Origin: Collinsella aerofaciens
GTDB taxonomy: Bacteria; Actinomycetota; Coriobacteriia; Coriobacteriales; Coriobacteriaceae
DNA length: 26,291 nucleotides
Assembly: GCF_019131995.1 (NCBI RefSeq)
Contig: NZ_JAHONA010000031.1
Location: forward strand, 1 to 26,291
Reading direction: 5' to 3'
The number at the start of each line of letters is the position of its first letter. The stretch's first letter is position 1. The notes below the pieces were generated by a model, which searched no databases, had not been told where the DNA came from, and saw nothing but the letters and a program-made list of their open reading frames with translations. The position numbers and the translations under genes were made by a program. Shown here piece by piece: positions 1 through 7,161 of this stretch.

Positions 1-16
1 CCCTCAGGGTATCGGG

Positions 17-56
17 TTCCCACATTCATCCGCACATGTGCGGATGAATGTGGGAA
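17..56. repeat. Perfect 40-bp palindrome upstream of pheST
   Basis: Bases 17-36 are the exact reverse complement of bases 37-56, with no spacer. The octamer TTCATCCG lies at 25-32, and its complement CGGATGAA at 41-48 and again at 62-69, so two same-strand copies are 21 bp apart, about two helical turns. Smaller palindromes follow: TTGATAATCAA at 71-81 and AAGGC-CC-GCCTT at 80-91. No T-run follows, so it does not look like an intrinsic terminator. It lies about 85 bp upstream of the pheS -10 element and could be an operator or a recombination or replication structure. Function unknown. Confidence 0.8.
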
Positions 57-136
57 GTGTTCGGATGAAGTTGATAATCAAGGCCCGCCTTGTACCCAGC
101 ACGAACAAAACGGAACACGGCGATATGCTCGCAGAA

Positions 137-147
137 TGTGTTATCCT
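137..147 (+). promoter_or_regulatory. Candidate extended -10 promoter of pheST
   Basis: An extended -10 element, TG at 139-140 followed by T and then TATCCT at 142-147, sits just before the T-box. Transcription would begin near 153-155, immediately ahead of the base of T-box stem I. No good -35 hexamer is visible at the usual distance, which is tolerated when the TGn extension is present. Placement is by eye only. Confidence 0.4.
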
Positions 148-154
148 ATAGCCC

Positions 155-440
155 AATGCGTTGACGGAGAGGGTTTTGCCCGCCGCGTCGCCGGCAAGAG
201 AGGGAAGGTCATGGGCTGCAAGCCTTCCTGCGGTGGCAAGGGCTAAGCGTTCACTCCCGAGCAGCAACCTCAACGGGCACGCGGCCAGCGGCGGCGATGT
301 CCCCAGTAGGGAAGCCGTGAGCCTCGCGACAAGGGGCAAAGAGTGGGCGCGGCGGGCCAGACATCCGCCGGGTCAAACAAGGTGGTACCGCGGAATTCAA
401 CCGTCCTTGGGCAATGCACATGCCCGAGGGCGGTTTTTTG
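155..440 (+). promoter_or_regulatory. T-box leader, phenylalanine-specific, controlling pheST
   Basis: The T-box sequence GGTGGTACCGCGG is at 381-393. It is followed by an intrinsic terminator: CCGTCC-TTGGGCA at 401-413 pairs with TGCCCGAGGGCGG at 421-433, then a run of T (434-438). Stem I closes with CGTTGA (159-164) against TCAACG (270-275). On the 3' side of the likely specifier loop, TTC at 250-252 followed by A fits a Phe specifier that pairs with the GAA anticodon. The TGGT of the T-box bulge fits an A73-CCA tRNA end, and the tRNA-Phe(GAA) gene at 26024-26096 has A73. Expected action: uncharged tRNA-Phe stabilises the antiterminator and lets transcription enter pheS. The element class is very secure; the exact specifier register is inferred. 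Confidence 0.93.
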
Positions 441-525
441 TTACCGAACCGGGCCGCGTTTTCGCAACGTCAGACGGCGGCAGCCGCCTCGGCAAGCGGG
501 GAGCGCGAGAGACGAAAGGGAAGAC

Positions 526-1602
526 ATGAGTCTGATTGATGATCTGGTCAAACTCGAGGAAGAGGCCAAGGAGCTCGTCGCAGGCGCCGACGACGCCGCC
601 AAGCTCGAGGCTGCGCGCGTTGAGCTACTCGGTCGCAAGGGCCGTATCACCGGCCTGATGCGCATGATGGGCAAGCTCGCCCCCGAGGATCGTCCCGTGA
701 TGGGTAAGCGCGCCAACGAGATGCGCCAGCTGATCGAGGGCATGCTCGACGAGCGCACCACCGAGATGAAGGCCGCCGCCCTCAAGCACGCGCTCGAGCA
801 CGAGGCCGTCGACATCACGCTGCCGGGCATCCGTCCGCAGATCGGTCACCAGCACCTGATCAAGCAGATCATCGAGGAGGCCGAGGACATCTTCTGCGGC
901 ATCGGCTACACCGTCGAGTCCGGCCCCATGGTCGACACCTCCTACTACAACTTCACCGCACTCAACGCGCCCATGGATCACCCGAGCCGCTCGGCTCGCG
1001 ACACGTTCTATGTGGTCGACAACAACCCCGGCAGCGTCGCGCATCCCGAGGCTCACGCTCACGGCGAGTCCGACGTGCTGCTGCGCACCCAGACCTCGGG
1101 CGTGCAGATCCACACCATGGAGTCGCAGAAGCCGCCCATCTACATGATCTGCCCGGGCACCGTCTACCGTCCCGACACGGCCGACGCCTGCCACCTGCCG
1201 CAGTTCAACCAGATCGAGGGCCTGGTCGTCGACGAGGGTATCACCTTTGGCGATCTTAAGGGCACGCTCGACTACTTTGTTAAGTGCATGTTTGGTGAGG
1301 ATCGCAAGACGCGCTATCGCCCGCACTTCTTCCCCTTCACCGAGCCTTCCTGCGAGGTGGACGTGAGCTGCCACGTGTGCGGCGGCAAGGGCTGCAACTT
1401 CTGCAAGCACAGCGGCTGGATCGAGATCCTGGGCTGCGGCATGGTCGACCCCAACGTCCTGATCAACTGCGGCATCGACCCCGAGAAGTACACCGGCTTC
1501 GCCTTTGGTATTGGCGCCGAGCGCGTCGCGGCACTGCGCTACGACCTGCCCGACCTGCGCACGTTGATGACTGGTGACATGAGGTTCTTGAACCAGTTCT
1601 AG
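526..1602 (+). CDS. pheS: Phenylalanine--tRNA ligase alpha subunit
   Basis: Class II aminoacyl-tRNA synthetase subunit that, as an alpha2-beta2 tetramer with PheT, charges tRNA-Phe with phenylalanine in the cytoplasm. The 358-residue product has the usual bacterial layout: an N-terminal helical (coiled-coil) tRNA-binding arm over about residues 1-90, then the catalytic core. Visible signatures are LLRTQTSGVQIHTM, the motif 2 region (CPGTVYRPD, then FNQIEGLVVD), FFPFTEPSCEVDVSCHVCGG, and the motif 3 stretch GFAFGIGAERVAALRY near the C-terminus. The reading frame stays open upstream to about 343, but that part runs into the T-box terminator. The ATG at 526, preceded by the purine-rich GAAAGGGAAG, gives the family's normal N-terminus. 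It is the first gene of the T-box operon, 63 bp ahead of pheT. Confidence 0.97.
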   Translation: MSLIDDLVKLEEEAKELVAGADDAAKLEAARVELLGRKGRITGLMRMMGKLAPEDRPVMGKRANEMRQLIEGMLDERTTEMKAAALKHALEHEAVDITLPGIRPQIGHQHLIKQIIEEAEDIFCGIGYTVESGPMVDTSYYNFTALNAPMDHPSRSARDTFYVVDNNPGSVAHPEAHAHGESDVLLRTQTSGVQIHTMESQKPPIYMICPGTVYRPDTADACHLPQFNQIEGLVVDEGITFGDLKGTLDYFVKCMFGEDRKTRYRPHFFPFTEPSCEVDVSCHVCGGKGCNFCKHSGWIEILGCGMVDPNVLINCGIDPEKYTGFAFGIGAERVAALRYDLPDLRTLMTGDMRFLNQF

Positions 1603-1665
1603 AACGCTTTCTTCTTAGTTGCAGTTTCCGGCTCAAAGCCGCATTTATGAAAGGAGACCAGTTAG

Positions 1666-4119
1666 ATGCGCGTTTCTTACGACTGGCTCAAGACCATGAT
1701 CGATATTCCGGAGGATCCCAAGACCCTTTCGGACGAATATATCCGTACCGGCACCGAGGTCGAGGCGATCGACACCGTGGGCGAGTCCTTCGACCACGTG
1801 GTGACCGCCAAGGTGCTCACCAAGATCCCGCACCCCGATAGCGACCACATGTATGTGTGCTCGGTCGATGTGGGCGACAAGAATCTCGACGCCGACGGCA
1901 ATCCCGCTCCGCTGCAGATCGTCTGCGGCGCGCAGAACTTCGAGGCCGGCGACCACATCGTCACGGCCATGATTGGCGCCGTGCTTCCCGGCGACGTTAA
2001 GATCAAGAAGAGCAAGCTTCGCGGCGTCGTGTCCATGGGCATGAACTGCTCCGCGCGCGAGCTCGGCCTGGGTGGCGACCACTCCGGCATCATGATCCTG
2101 CCCGAGGATACGCCCTGCGGCATGCCGTTTGCCGAGTACGTGGGCTCGAGCGACACCGTGCTCGACTGTGAGATCACGCCCAACCGTCCCGACTGCCTGT
2201 CCATGATCGGCATGGCCCGCGAGACCGGCGCCATCTTCGACCGCGATTTCCACGTTGAGCTGCCCGCTATCAAGGTCGAGACCGGCCGTGCGACCGACGA
2301 CGAGCTTTCCGTCGAGATCGCCGACGAGGGCCTGTGCGACCGCTACGTTGCCCGCATCGTGCGCAACGTCAAGGTCGGCCCGTCGCCAGACTGGATGGTC
2401 AAGCGCCTCAACGCCCTGGGCGTGCGCCCGCACAACAACATCGTCGACATCACCAACTACGTGATGATGCTTACCGGTCAGCCGCTGCACGCCTTTGACC
2501 TGGACACCTTTGCCGAGCGCGATGGTCATCGCCGCGTGGTGGTTCGCGCCGCCCAACAGGACGAGAAGTTCACGACCCTCGACGGCGAGGAGCGCACGCT
2601 CGACGCCGGCATGGGCCTCATCACCGACGGCGAGCGTCCCGTGGCGCTGGCCGGCGTTATGGGCGGCATGGATTCCGAGATCGAGGACGACACCGTCGAC
2701 GTGATGGTCGAGAGCGCCTGCTTCAACGCAGGTCGCACCTCGCACACCAGCCGCGACCTGTCGCTGATCTCCGATGCCTCCATTCGCTTTGAGCGCCAGG
2801 TCGACGAGACCGGCTGCGTGGACGTCGCCAACGTCACGTGCGCGCTGATCGAGGAGATCGCCGGCGGCGAGGTCGCCCCCGGCTATGTGGACGTGTTCCC
2901 CGCGCCCAAGACCATCGACAGCATCAAGCTGCGCTTGGCCCGCGTGCACGCCATCTGCGGCGCCGACATCGAGCCCGACTTTATCGAGCGCTCGCTCACC
3001 CGCCTGGGCTGCATTGTCGAGCGCGACGGCGAGTACTTTATGGTCACCCCGCCGAGCTTCCGCCCCGACCTGCCGCGCGAGATTGACCTGATCGAGGAGG
3101 TCCTGCGCCTGTGGGGCATGGGCCGTGTGACGGCGACCATCCCGGCTGCCAAGAACCATATCGGCGGCTTGACCCGCGAGCAGAAGCTCACCCGCAAGGT
3201 CGGCGAGATCCTGCGCGCCTGTGGCCTCAACGAGACCACGACCTTTGGCTTTGCCGCCCCGGGCGACCTGGAGAAGATCGGTATGTCCACCGAGGGCCGC
3301 GGCTGCCCCGTCGTGCTCATGAACCCGCTGGTGGCCGAGCAGACCGAGATGCGCCGCTCGCTGTTGCCAGGCCTGTTGCAGTCTGTGGCCTATAACGAGG
3401 CCCACGGCACGCCCAACGTGCACCTGTACGAGGTCGGCAGCCTGTTCCACGGTCGCGAGAACGCCAGCCTGCCCAAGGAGACCAAGTCCGTGGCGGGTGT
3501 GCTCTCGGGCCAGTGGAGCGAGCAGTCCTGGAACATGAAGTACCGCAAGCTGCGCTTCTTCTTTGGCAAGGGCATTGTCGAGGAGCTGCTTGCCCAGTTG
3601 CGCATCGAGAAGGTCCGCTTCCGTCCCGTCGAGGGCGAGGGCTACGCTTTCTTGCAGCCGGGTCGTGCGGCCGAGGTACTCTCGGGCGGTACCGTGCTGG
3701 GCTGGGTTGGCGAGATCCACCCCGAGGCGCGCGAGACTATGGGCATTGATGAGGTCGTCGTTGCCTTTGAGCTCGACCTGGACAAGCTGATCAAGGGCGC
3801 CCGCAACCAGGAGAACTACCGTGAGTTCTCGCAGTACCCGGCCGTTGAGCACGACCTTGCTATCGTAGTCGACAACACTGTGACCTGCGAGGATCTTGAG
3901 CGTCGTATTACGAGTGCCGGCGGCAAGCTGCTCGAGGGCGTGCGCCTGTTCGATGTCTACCGCGATCCCATCCGTATCGGTGCGGGCAAGAAGTCCATGG
4001 CCTTTGCGCTTACGTATCGCTCCGACGACCATACGCTCACCAGCGAAGAGGTCGAAAAAGCGCACCAGAAGATCGTCACCAAGGTGTGCAAGGGCGTAAA
4101 CGGCGAGGTCCGCGGATAG
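1666..4119 (+). CDS. pheT: Phenylalanine--tRNA ligase beta subunit
   Basis: Partner of PheS in the alpha2-beta2 synthetase; carries the tRNA-binding and phenylalanyl editing (B3/B4) functions. The 817-residue protein is full length for a bacterial PheT. It starts MRVSYDWLK and has an EMAP/OB-type tRNA-binding domain at about residues 40-150 (PHPDSDHMYVCSVDVG, VCGAQNF). The B3/B4 region follows (MMLTGQPLHAFDLD, then VALAGVMGG), then the B5 domain, a catalytic-like domain, and a C-terminal FDX-ACB anticodon-binding domain (FSQYPAVEHDLAIVVD to DDHTLTSEEVEKAHQKIV). The ATG at 1666 has a strong GAAAGGAGACC ribosome-binding site. Co-transcribed with pheS and so under T-box control; no terminator lies between them. 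Confidence 0.97.
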   Translation: MRVSYDWLKTMIDIPEDPKTLSDEYIRTGTEVEAIDTVGESFDHVVTAKVLTKIPHPDSDHMYVCSVDVGDKNLDADGNPAPLQIVCGAQNFEAGDHIVTAMIGAVLPGDVKIKKSKLRGVVSMGMNCSARELGLGGDHSGIMILPEDTPCGMPFAEYVGSSDTVLDCEITPNRPDCLSMIGMARETGAIFDRDFHVELPAIKVETGRATDDELSVEIADEGLCDRYVARIVRNVKVGPSPDWMVKRLNALGVRPHNNIVDITNYVMMLTGQPLHAFDLDTFAERDGHRRVVVRAAQQDEKFTTLDGEERTLDAGMGLITDGERPVALAGVMGGMDSEIEDDTVDVMVESACFNAGRTSHTSRDLSLISDASIRFERQVDETGCVDVANVTCALIEEIAGGEVAPGYVDVFPAPKTIDSIKLRLARVHAICGADIEPDFIERSLTRLGCIVERDGEYFMVTPPSFRPDLPREIDLIEEVLRLWGMGRVTATIPAAKNHIGGLTREQKLTRKVGEILRACGLNETTTFGFAAPGDLEKIGMSTEGRGCPVVLMNPLVAEQTEMRRSLLPGLLQSVAYNEAHGTPNVHLYEVGSLFHGRENASLPKETKSVAGVLSGQWSEQSWNMKYRKLRFFFGKGIVEELLAQLRIEKVRFRPVEGEGYAFLQPGRAAEVLSGGTVLGWVGEIHPEARETMGIDEVVVAFELDLDKLIKGARNQENYREFSQYPAVEHDLAIVVDNTVTCEDLERRITSAGGKLLEGVRLFDVYRDPIRIGAGKKSMAFALTYRSDDHTLTSEEVEKAHQKIVTKVCKGVNGEVRG

Positions 4120-4229
4120 GGCTTGCGCTGGGAACGTAGGGCCTGATGGCGGTTGCTGTGGGCTCTGCGTGACCGCGGTGTTCGGAATAAGGCGTCGTTG
4201 AGCCTGCATATATGACACGCGCATTACAT

Positions 4230-4264
4230 AACGGCGTGCTGCTTTGTCGGCGGCGCGCCGTTTT
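4230..4264 (+). terminator. Possible terminator of pheST overlapping the next promoter
   Basis: AACGGCG at 4230-4236 pairs with CGCCGTT at 4256-4262, with four Ts at 4261-4264. The 19-nt loop is long and the T-run short. If it works, it shares bases with the -35 element and spacer of the downstream transporter promoter, so termination and initiation signals would be superimposed. Low confidence. Confidence 0.3.
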
Positions 4265-4272
4265 GCTATGAT
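4244..4272 (+). promoter_or_regulatory. Sigma-A type promoter of the ECF metal-transporter operon
   Basis: The -35 hexamer TTGTCG (4244-4249), a 17-bp spacer and the -10 hexamer TATGAT (4267-4272) with an extended TGC directly in front (4264-4266) make a near-ideal promoter. Transcription should start near 4279, inside or just before the palindrome at 4283-4310, giving a leader of about 90 nt before the ATG at 4368. Confidence 0.7.
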
Positions 4273-4282
4273 AGCCCGCGGC

Positions 4283-4310
4283 GTGTTACGAATCTGACAA
4301 TGCGTAACAC
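4283..4310. promoter_or_regulatory. NikR-type operator
   Basis: A perfect palindrome with arms GTGTTACG (4283-4290) and CGTAACAC (4303-4310). Written as GTGTTAC-N14-GTAACAC it has the half-site and spacing I recall for NikR operators of Geobacter-type bacteria, and its 28-bp overall length equals the classic E. coli NikR site (6-N16-6). It sits right at the predicted transcription start, where a bound repressor would block RNA polymerase. No nikR gene is visible in the window, so the regulator's identity is inferred from the site. Confidence 0.6.
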
Positions 4311-4367
4311 TGACAAGGTGATTTAAGCGGCGTTGCAATTTCGTGCGCCGATAACCGGGAGGCGTAC

Positions 4368-5453
4368 ATGCACATTCCAGATAATTATCTGTCCCCGCAG
4401 ACCGATGCCGTCATGGCGGTGGCAATGGTGCCCGTTTGGGTCCATTGCATCAAAAGGGTGCGCGCCACGCTCGATCGCGAGCACATGGCTTTTCTGGGCA
4501 TCTGCGCCGCGTTCTCCTTTTTGCTCATGATGTTTAACGTTCCGCTGCCCGGCGGCACCACAGGCCACGCCGTCGGCGGCGCACTTATCGCGCTGCTGCT
4601 GGGCCCCGAGGCCGCGGCTATCGCTGTCTCGGTCGCGCTGGCGCTGCAGGCGCTGCTGTTTGGCGACGGCGGCATCCTGTCCTTTGGCGCCAACTGCTTT
4701 AACATGGCCTTCGTGCTGCCGTTTGCCGCTGCTATCGTGTTCCGTGCGCTCAACAGCCGTTTGCACGACAAGAGCTGGGGTACCTCGATTTCGGCCATCG
4801 TAAGCGGCTGGGTCGGCCTGTGCCTGGCGGCCCTGTGCGCGGCAATCGAGTTTGGTATTCAGCCGATGCTCTTCACGAATGCTTCGGGCGCTCCGCTGTA
4901 CTGCCCCTTCCCGCTGTCCGTGGCTATTCCTGCCATGTTGATCCCGCATATGCTGGTCGCCGGCGTGGTTGAGGGCGTGGCGACGGCCGCCATCTACGGT
5001 TTCATTAAGAAGACGGCGCCGGGCGTTATCGTCGGTCCCGAGGCCGTCGATGGCCAGCTTGCCGCCGAGGGCGCTGCTGCCAAGAAGACCTCGCTGATCC
5101 CCACGCTCATCCTGGTCGCTGTGCTCGTGGTGGCCACGCCGCTGGGCTTGCTTGCCACCGGTGACGCCTGGGGTGAGTGGGACGCCGAGGGCGCCGCGAC
5201 CGCCGTTCATGAGGCTGGTGACGACAGTCTGCAGGCTTCGGTCGGCCTCGATACCCCGACCTTTGCCGATGCGCTGCCCACGGGCGATTACCTTCAGGCC
5301 TATTCCGAGGAGCAGGGTCTTGGCTTTGCCGGCCAGGCTGCCATGTATATCCTTTCGGGCGTGATTGGCGTGGCGGTGCTCACCATCGCATTCCGTCTGA
5401 TCTCGCTGACGGTCAAGGAAAGCGGTGCTCATGGCAATAGCCGAGCTGCCTAG
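4368..5453 (+). CDS. ECF transporter substrate-binding component NikM/CbiM with C-terminal NikN-like domain
   Basis: Integral membrane S component that captures Ni2+ or Co2+ for an energy-coupling-factor importer. The N-terminus MHIPDNYLSP fits the CbiM/NikM family, where the free N-terminus and His2 form part of the metal site. Several hydrophobic helices follow, with family segments such as MFNVPLPGGTTGHAVGG and GDGGILSFGANCFNM. At 361 residues it is over 100 longer than a plain CbiM. From about residue 240 it adds a membrane helix (TLILVAVLVVATPLGLL), an acidic extracytoplasmic segment and a last helix (MYILSGVIGVAVLTIAF), resembling a fused NikN or PDGLE-type domain. That explains why no separate N gene exists. 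The ATG at 4368 follows GGGAGG. The upstream NikR-type palindrome favours nickel; cobalt remains possible. The 3' end overlaps the Q gene. Confidence 0.88.
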   Translation: MHIPDNYLSPQTDAVMAVAMVPVWVHCIKRVRATLDREHMAFLGICAAFSFLLMMFNVPLPGGTTGHAVGGALIALLLGPEAAAIAVSVALALQALLFGDGGILSFGANCFNMAFVLPFAAAIVFRALNSRLHDKSWGTSISAIVSGWVGLCLAALCAAIEFGIQPMLFTNASGAPLYCPFPLSVAIPAMLIPHMLVAGVVEGVATAAIYGFIKKTAPGVIVGPEAVDGQLAAEGAAAKKTSLIPTLILVAVLVVATPLGLLATGDAWGEWDAEGAATAVHEAGDDSLQASVGLDTPTFADALPTGDYLQAYSEEQGLGFAGQAAMYILSGVIGVAVLTIAFRLISLTVKESGAHGNSRAA

Positions 5454-6267
5454 CTGGCTTGCGGTCGAGCAGCGTTACGAGCCCGCGGGGGCTCGGCATC
5501 GCGTAATGCAAAAGAATGTCCTGCACCTGGCGAGCCTGCTTGAGCGGGTTCGCCTGGGTGGGGGCGCGCATGAGGGCGGGTCGATGGTCGACCGCGCCCT
5601 TTCTTGCGTTTCGGCTCCGATGCGCCTGGTGGGGATGTTCGTTTGCGTCCTGTGCGTGTGTCTGACGCAAAGCCCGCTGTACCTCATGTTGATGGCGGCT
5701 ATTGCGCTGGTGCTCGTTGCCGTGCGCCCCGTACGCGGGCTGCGCGCGACTTTTGTGCCGGCGTTGGCTGCCGCGGGGCTCGCGGTGGTTCTGGTACTGC
5801 CCGCCTTGCTGCTGGACGCTTCTGCTGCGGGCGCTATGCTCAAGATTGCGCTCAAGACCTTCATTAATGTGTCGCTGGTGCTGGGCGTTTCGTGGACCCT
5901 CACGTGGAGCCGCATGTCGGCGGCGCTCAAGATGCTGCATCTACCCGACGAGGTCATCTTTACGTTTGATATGGCGCTCAAGCACATCGAGGTACTGGGT
6001 CGCACGGCGCACAATCTGTGCGAATCGGTCATGCTGCGCAGCGTTGGCCGTGCGCCTGAGGGATTTTCGCGTACCGATTCGATCGCGGGTATCATGGGCA
6101 TGGCCTTTATCAAGGCGATGGAATGCAGCCGCGCGATGGACGAGGCCATGCTCTGTCGCGGCTTTGCCGGCGCGTATCCGGCGCCCGCGCGGAGCGGCTT
6201 TGGCTGGCGCGATGCCGTTTACGCGGCCGTTGTGGTGCTGCTCGCCATGTTGTGCGCGGTGCTGTAG
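5431..6267 (+). CDS. ECF transporter transmembrane component NikQ/CbiQ
   Basis: T component that couples the ATPase to the metal-binding M component in the cytoplasmic membrane. The 278-residue product has hydrophobic helices around residues 60-140 (including YLMLMAAIALVLVAV and LAVVLVLPALLL), then the long cytoplasmic coupling region with the two Ala/Arg-Gly type motifs of T components (SVMLRSVG and AMLCRGFAG). It ends in another membrane helix (VYAAVVVLLAMLCAVL). The ATG at 5431 is preferred over the GTG at 5425 because the AAGGAAAG ribosome-binding site (5415-5422) is then 8 nt away. It overlaps the end of the M gene by 23 nt, indicating translational coupling. Family assignment is good; metal specificity comes only from the operon context. 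Confidence 0.88.
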   Translation: MAIAELPSWLAVEQRYEPAGARHRVMQKNVLHLASLLERVRLGGGAHEGGSMVDRALSCVSAPMRLVGMFVCVLCVCLTQSPLYLMLMAAIALVLVAVRPVRGLRATFVPALAAAGLAVVLVLPALLLDASAAGAMLKIALKTFINVSLVLGVSWTLTWSRMSAALKMLHLPDEVIFTFDMALKHIEVLGRTAHNLCESVMLRSVGRAPEGFSRTDSIAGIMGMAFIKAMECSRAMDEAMLCRGFAGAYPAPARSGFGWRDAVYAAVVVLLAMLCAVL

Positions 6268-6311
6268 CGCGGGCGGCCGAGCCGTCGATGTGAGTAGGGA
6301 AGGGCGACGTT

Positions 6312-7082
6312 TTGGCAAACGATACGAATGACGCGATGGGCGCGAGCGGTGCTGCTGGCGCCGAGACAACGCCGCTCATCGAGCTGCGCGACGTGGTGTT
6401 TTCCTATGCGGGCCATACGGTTGTCGATGGTGTGTCACTGCAGGTCGATCGTGGTGAACTCGTTGCCCTGCTCGGTCCCAACGGCTGCGGCAAGACCACG
6501 ATCATGCGCCTTATCAACGGCCTTGAACTCGCGGACGCAGGGGCATACCTGTTTGACGGGCACGTGATCGATGCGGCGTTTCTAAAGGATTCCGCGGCCG
6601 CTCGGCGTTTTCATCAGCGCGTGGGCTTTGTGTTCCAGAATGCCGACGCCCAGCTGTTCTGCGCTACGGTGGGCGAGGAAGTTGCTTTTGGTCCCGCGCA
6701 GATGGGGCTGCCGGCAGACGAGCTCGAGCGCCGCGTGCGCGATGCCATGGAACTGTTCCAGGTTACCGATCTGGTCGATGCCTCGCCTTATCAGCTTTCG
6801 GGCGGGCAAAAGAAGCGTGTTGCGCTGGCTGCCGTCGTGTCGATGAACCCCGATATCCTGGTGCTCGACGAGCCTACCAATGGACTTGACGAGGACTCTT
6901 GCGACATCGTGGTCAACTTCCTGCTGGCCTATGTTGCTGCCGGTAAGACGGTCTTGATGAGTACACATCATCAGGATTTGGTGCGACGCCTGGGTGCCCG
7001 CGCCATCTATATCGATCGATACCACCATGTGGTCGAGGCACCTTCGCCGTCGTATGGAACCGAAAGCGGTGCTACGGACTAG
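6312..7082 (+). CDS. ECF transporter ATP-binding protein NikO/CbiO
   Basis: ABC ATPase that powers the ECF metal importer from the cytoplasmic face. The 256-residue protein has a Walker A motif GPNGCGKTT (Lys61), a Q-loop in VFQNADAQLF, the signature LSGGQKKRVALA, Walker B ILVLDEPTNGLD (about 181-190) and a switch-histidine region MSTHHQD, so all catalytic elements are intact. The TTG at 6312 has GGGAAGGG 7 nt upstream; an in-frame ATG at 6336 is an alternative that would trim eight poorly conserved residues. It is the third gene of the M-Q-O operon, with a 44-nt gap after Q. Only one ATPase gene is present, so it probably works as a homodimer, as in dedicated group I ECF systems. Confidence 0.93.
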   Translation: MANDTNDAMGASGAAGAETTPLIELRDVVFSYAGHTVVDGVSLQVDRGELVALLGPNGCGKTTIMRLINGLELADAGAYLFDGHVIDAAFLKDSAAARRFHQRVGFVFQNADAQLFCATVGEEVAFGPAQMGLPADELERRVRDAMELFQVTDLVDASPYQLSGGQKKRVALAAVVSMNPDILVLDEPTNGLDEDSCDIVVNFLLAYVAAGKTVLMSTHHQDLVRRLGARAIYIDRYHHVVEAPSPSYGTESGATD

Positions 7083-7102
7083 TTGCTGCGTAGAGCGTGC
7101 GT

Positions 7103-7120
7103 AGCCGCCCGCGCGGCTTT
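7103..7120 (+). terminator. Weak terminator-like hairpin after the transporter operon
   Basis: AGCCGC (7103-7108) pairs with GCGGCT (7113-7118) over a four-base loop, followed by only a short T stretch. It is placed correctly to end the M-Q-O transcript, but the T-tract is poor. Confidence 0.35.
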
Positions 7121-7127
7121 GCCGTGA

Positions 7128-7136
7128 TGGTATAGT
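7128..7136 (+). promoter_or_regulatory. Extended -10 promoter of the phospholipase C-like gene
   Basis: TGG immediately followed by TATAGT (7131-7136) is an extended -10 element; no clear -35 is seen. Transcription would start near 7143, leaving a leader of about 20 nt before the ATG at 7162. This also supports 7162 over the in-frame ATG at 7150. Confidence 0.45.
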
Positions 7137-7161
7137 TATCCAGGTTTTTATGGGGGTGGCT

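Noticed and set aside
4..339. Minus-strand 111-codon frame over the start of the window
   Set aside because: It lies across the T-box leader and the 40-bp palindrome; the coding look comes from the repeats and structured RNA.
1645..4338. Minus-strand open frame of 897 codons opposite pheT
   Set aside because: Antisense shadow of pheT with His/Gly/Ala/Leu-rich composition typical of reversed high-GC codons; no ribosome-binding site or recognisable domain.
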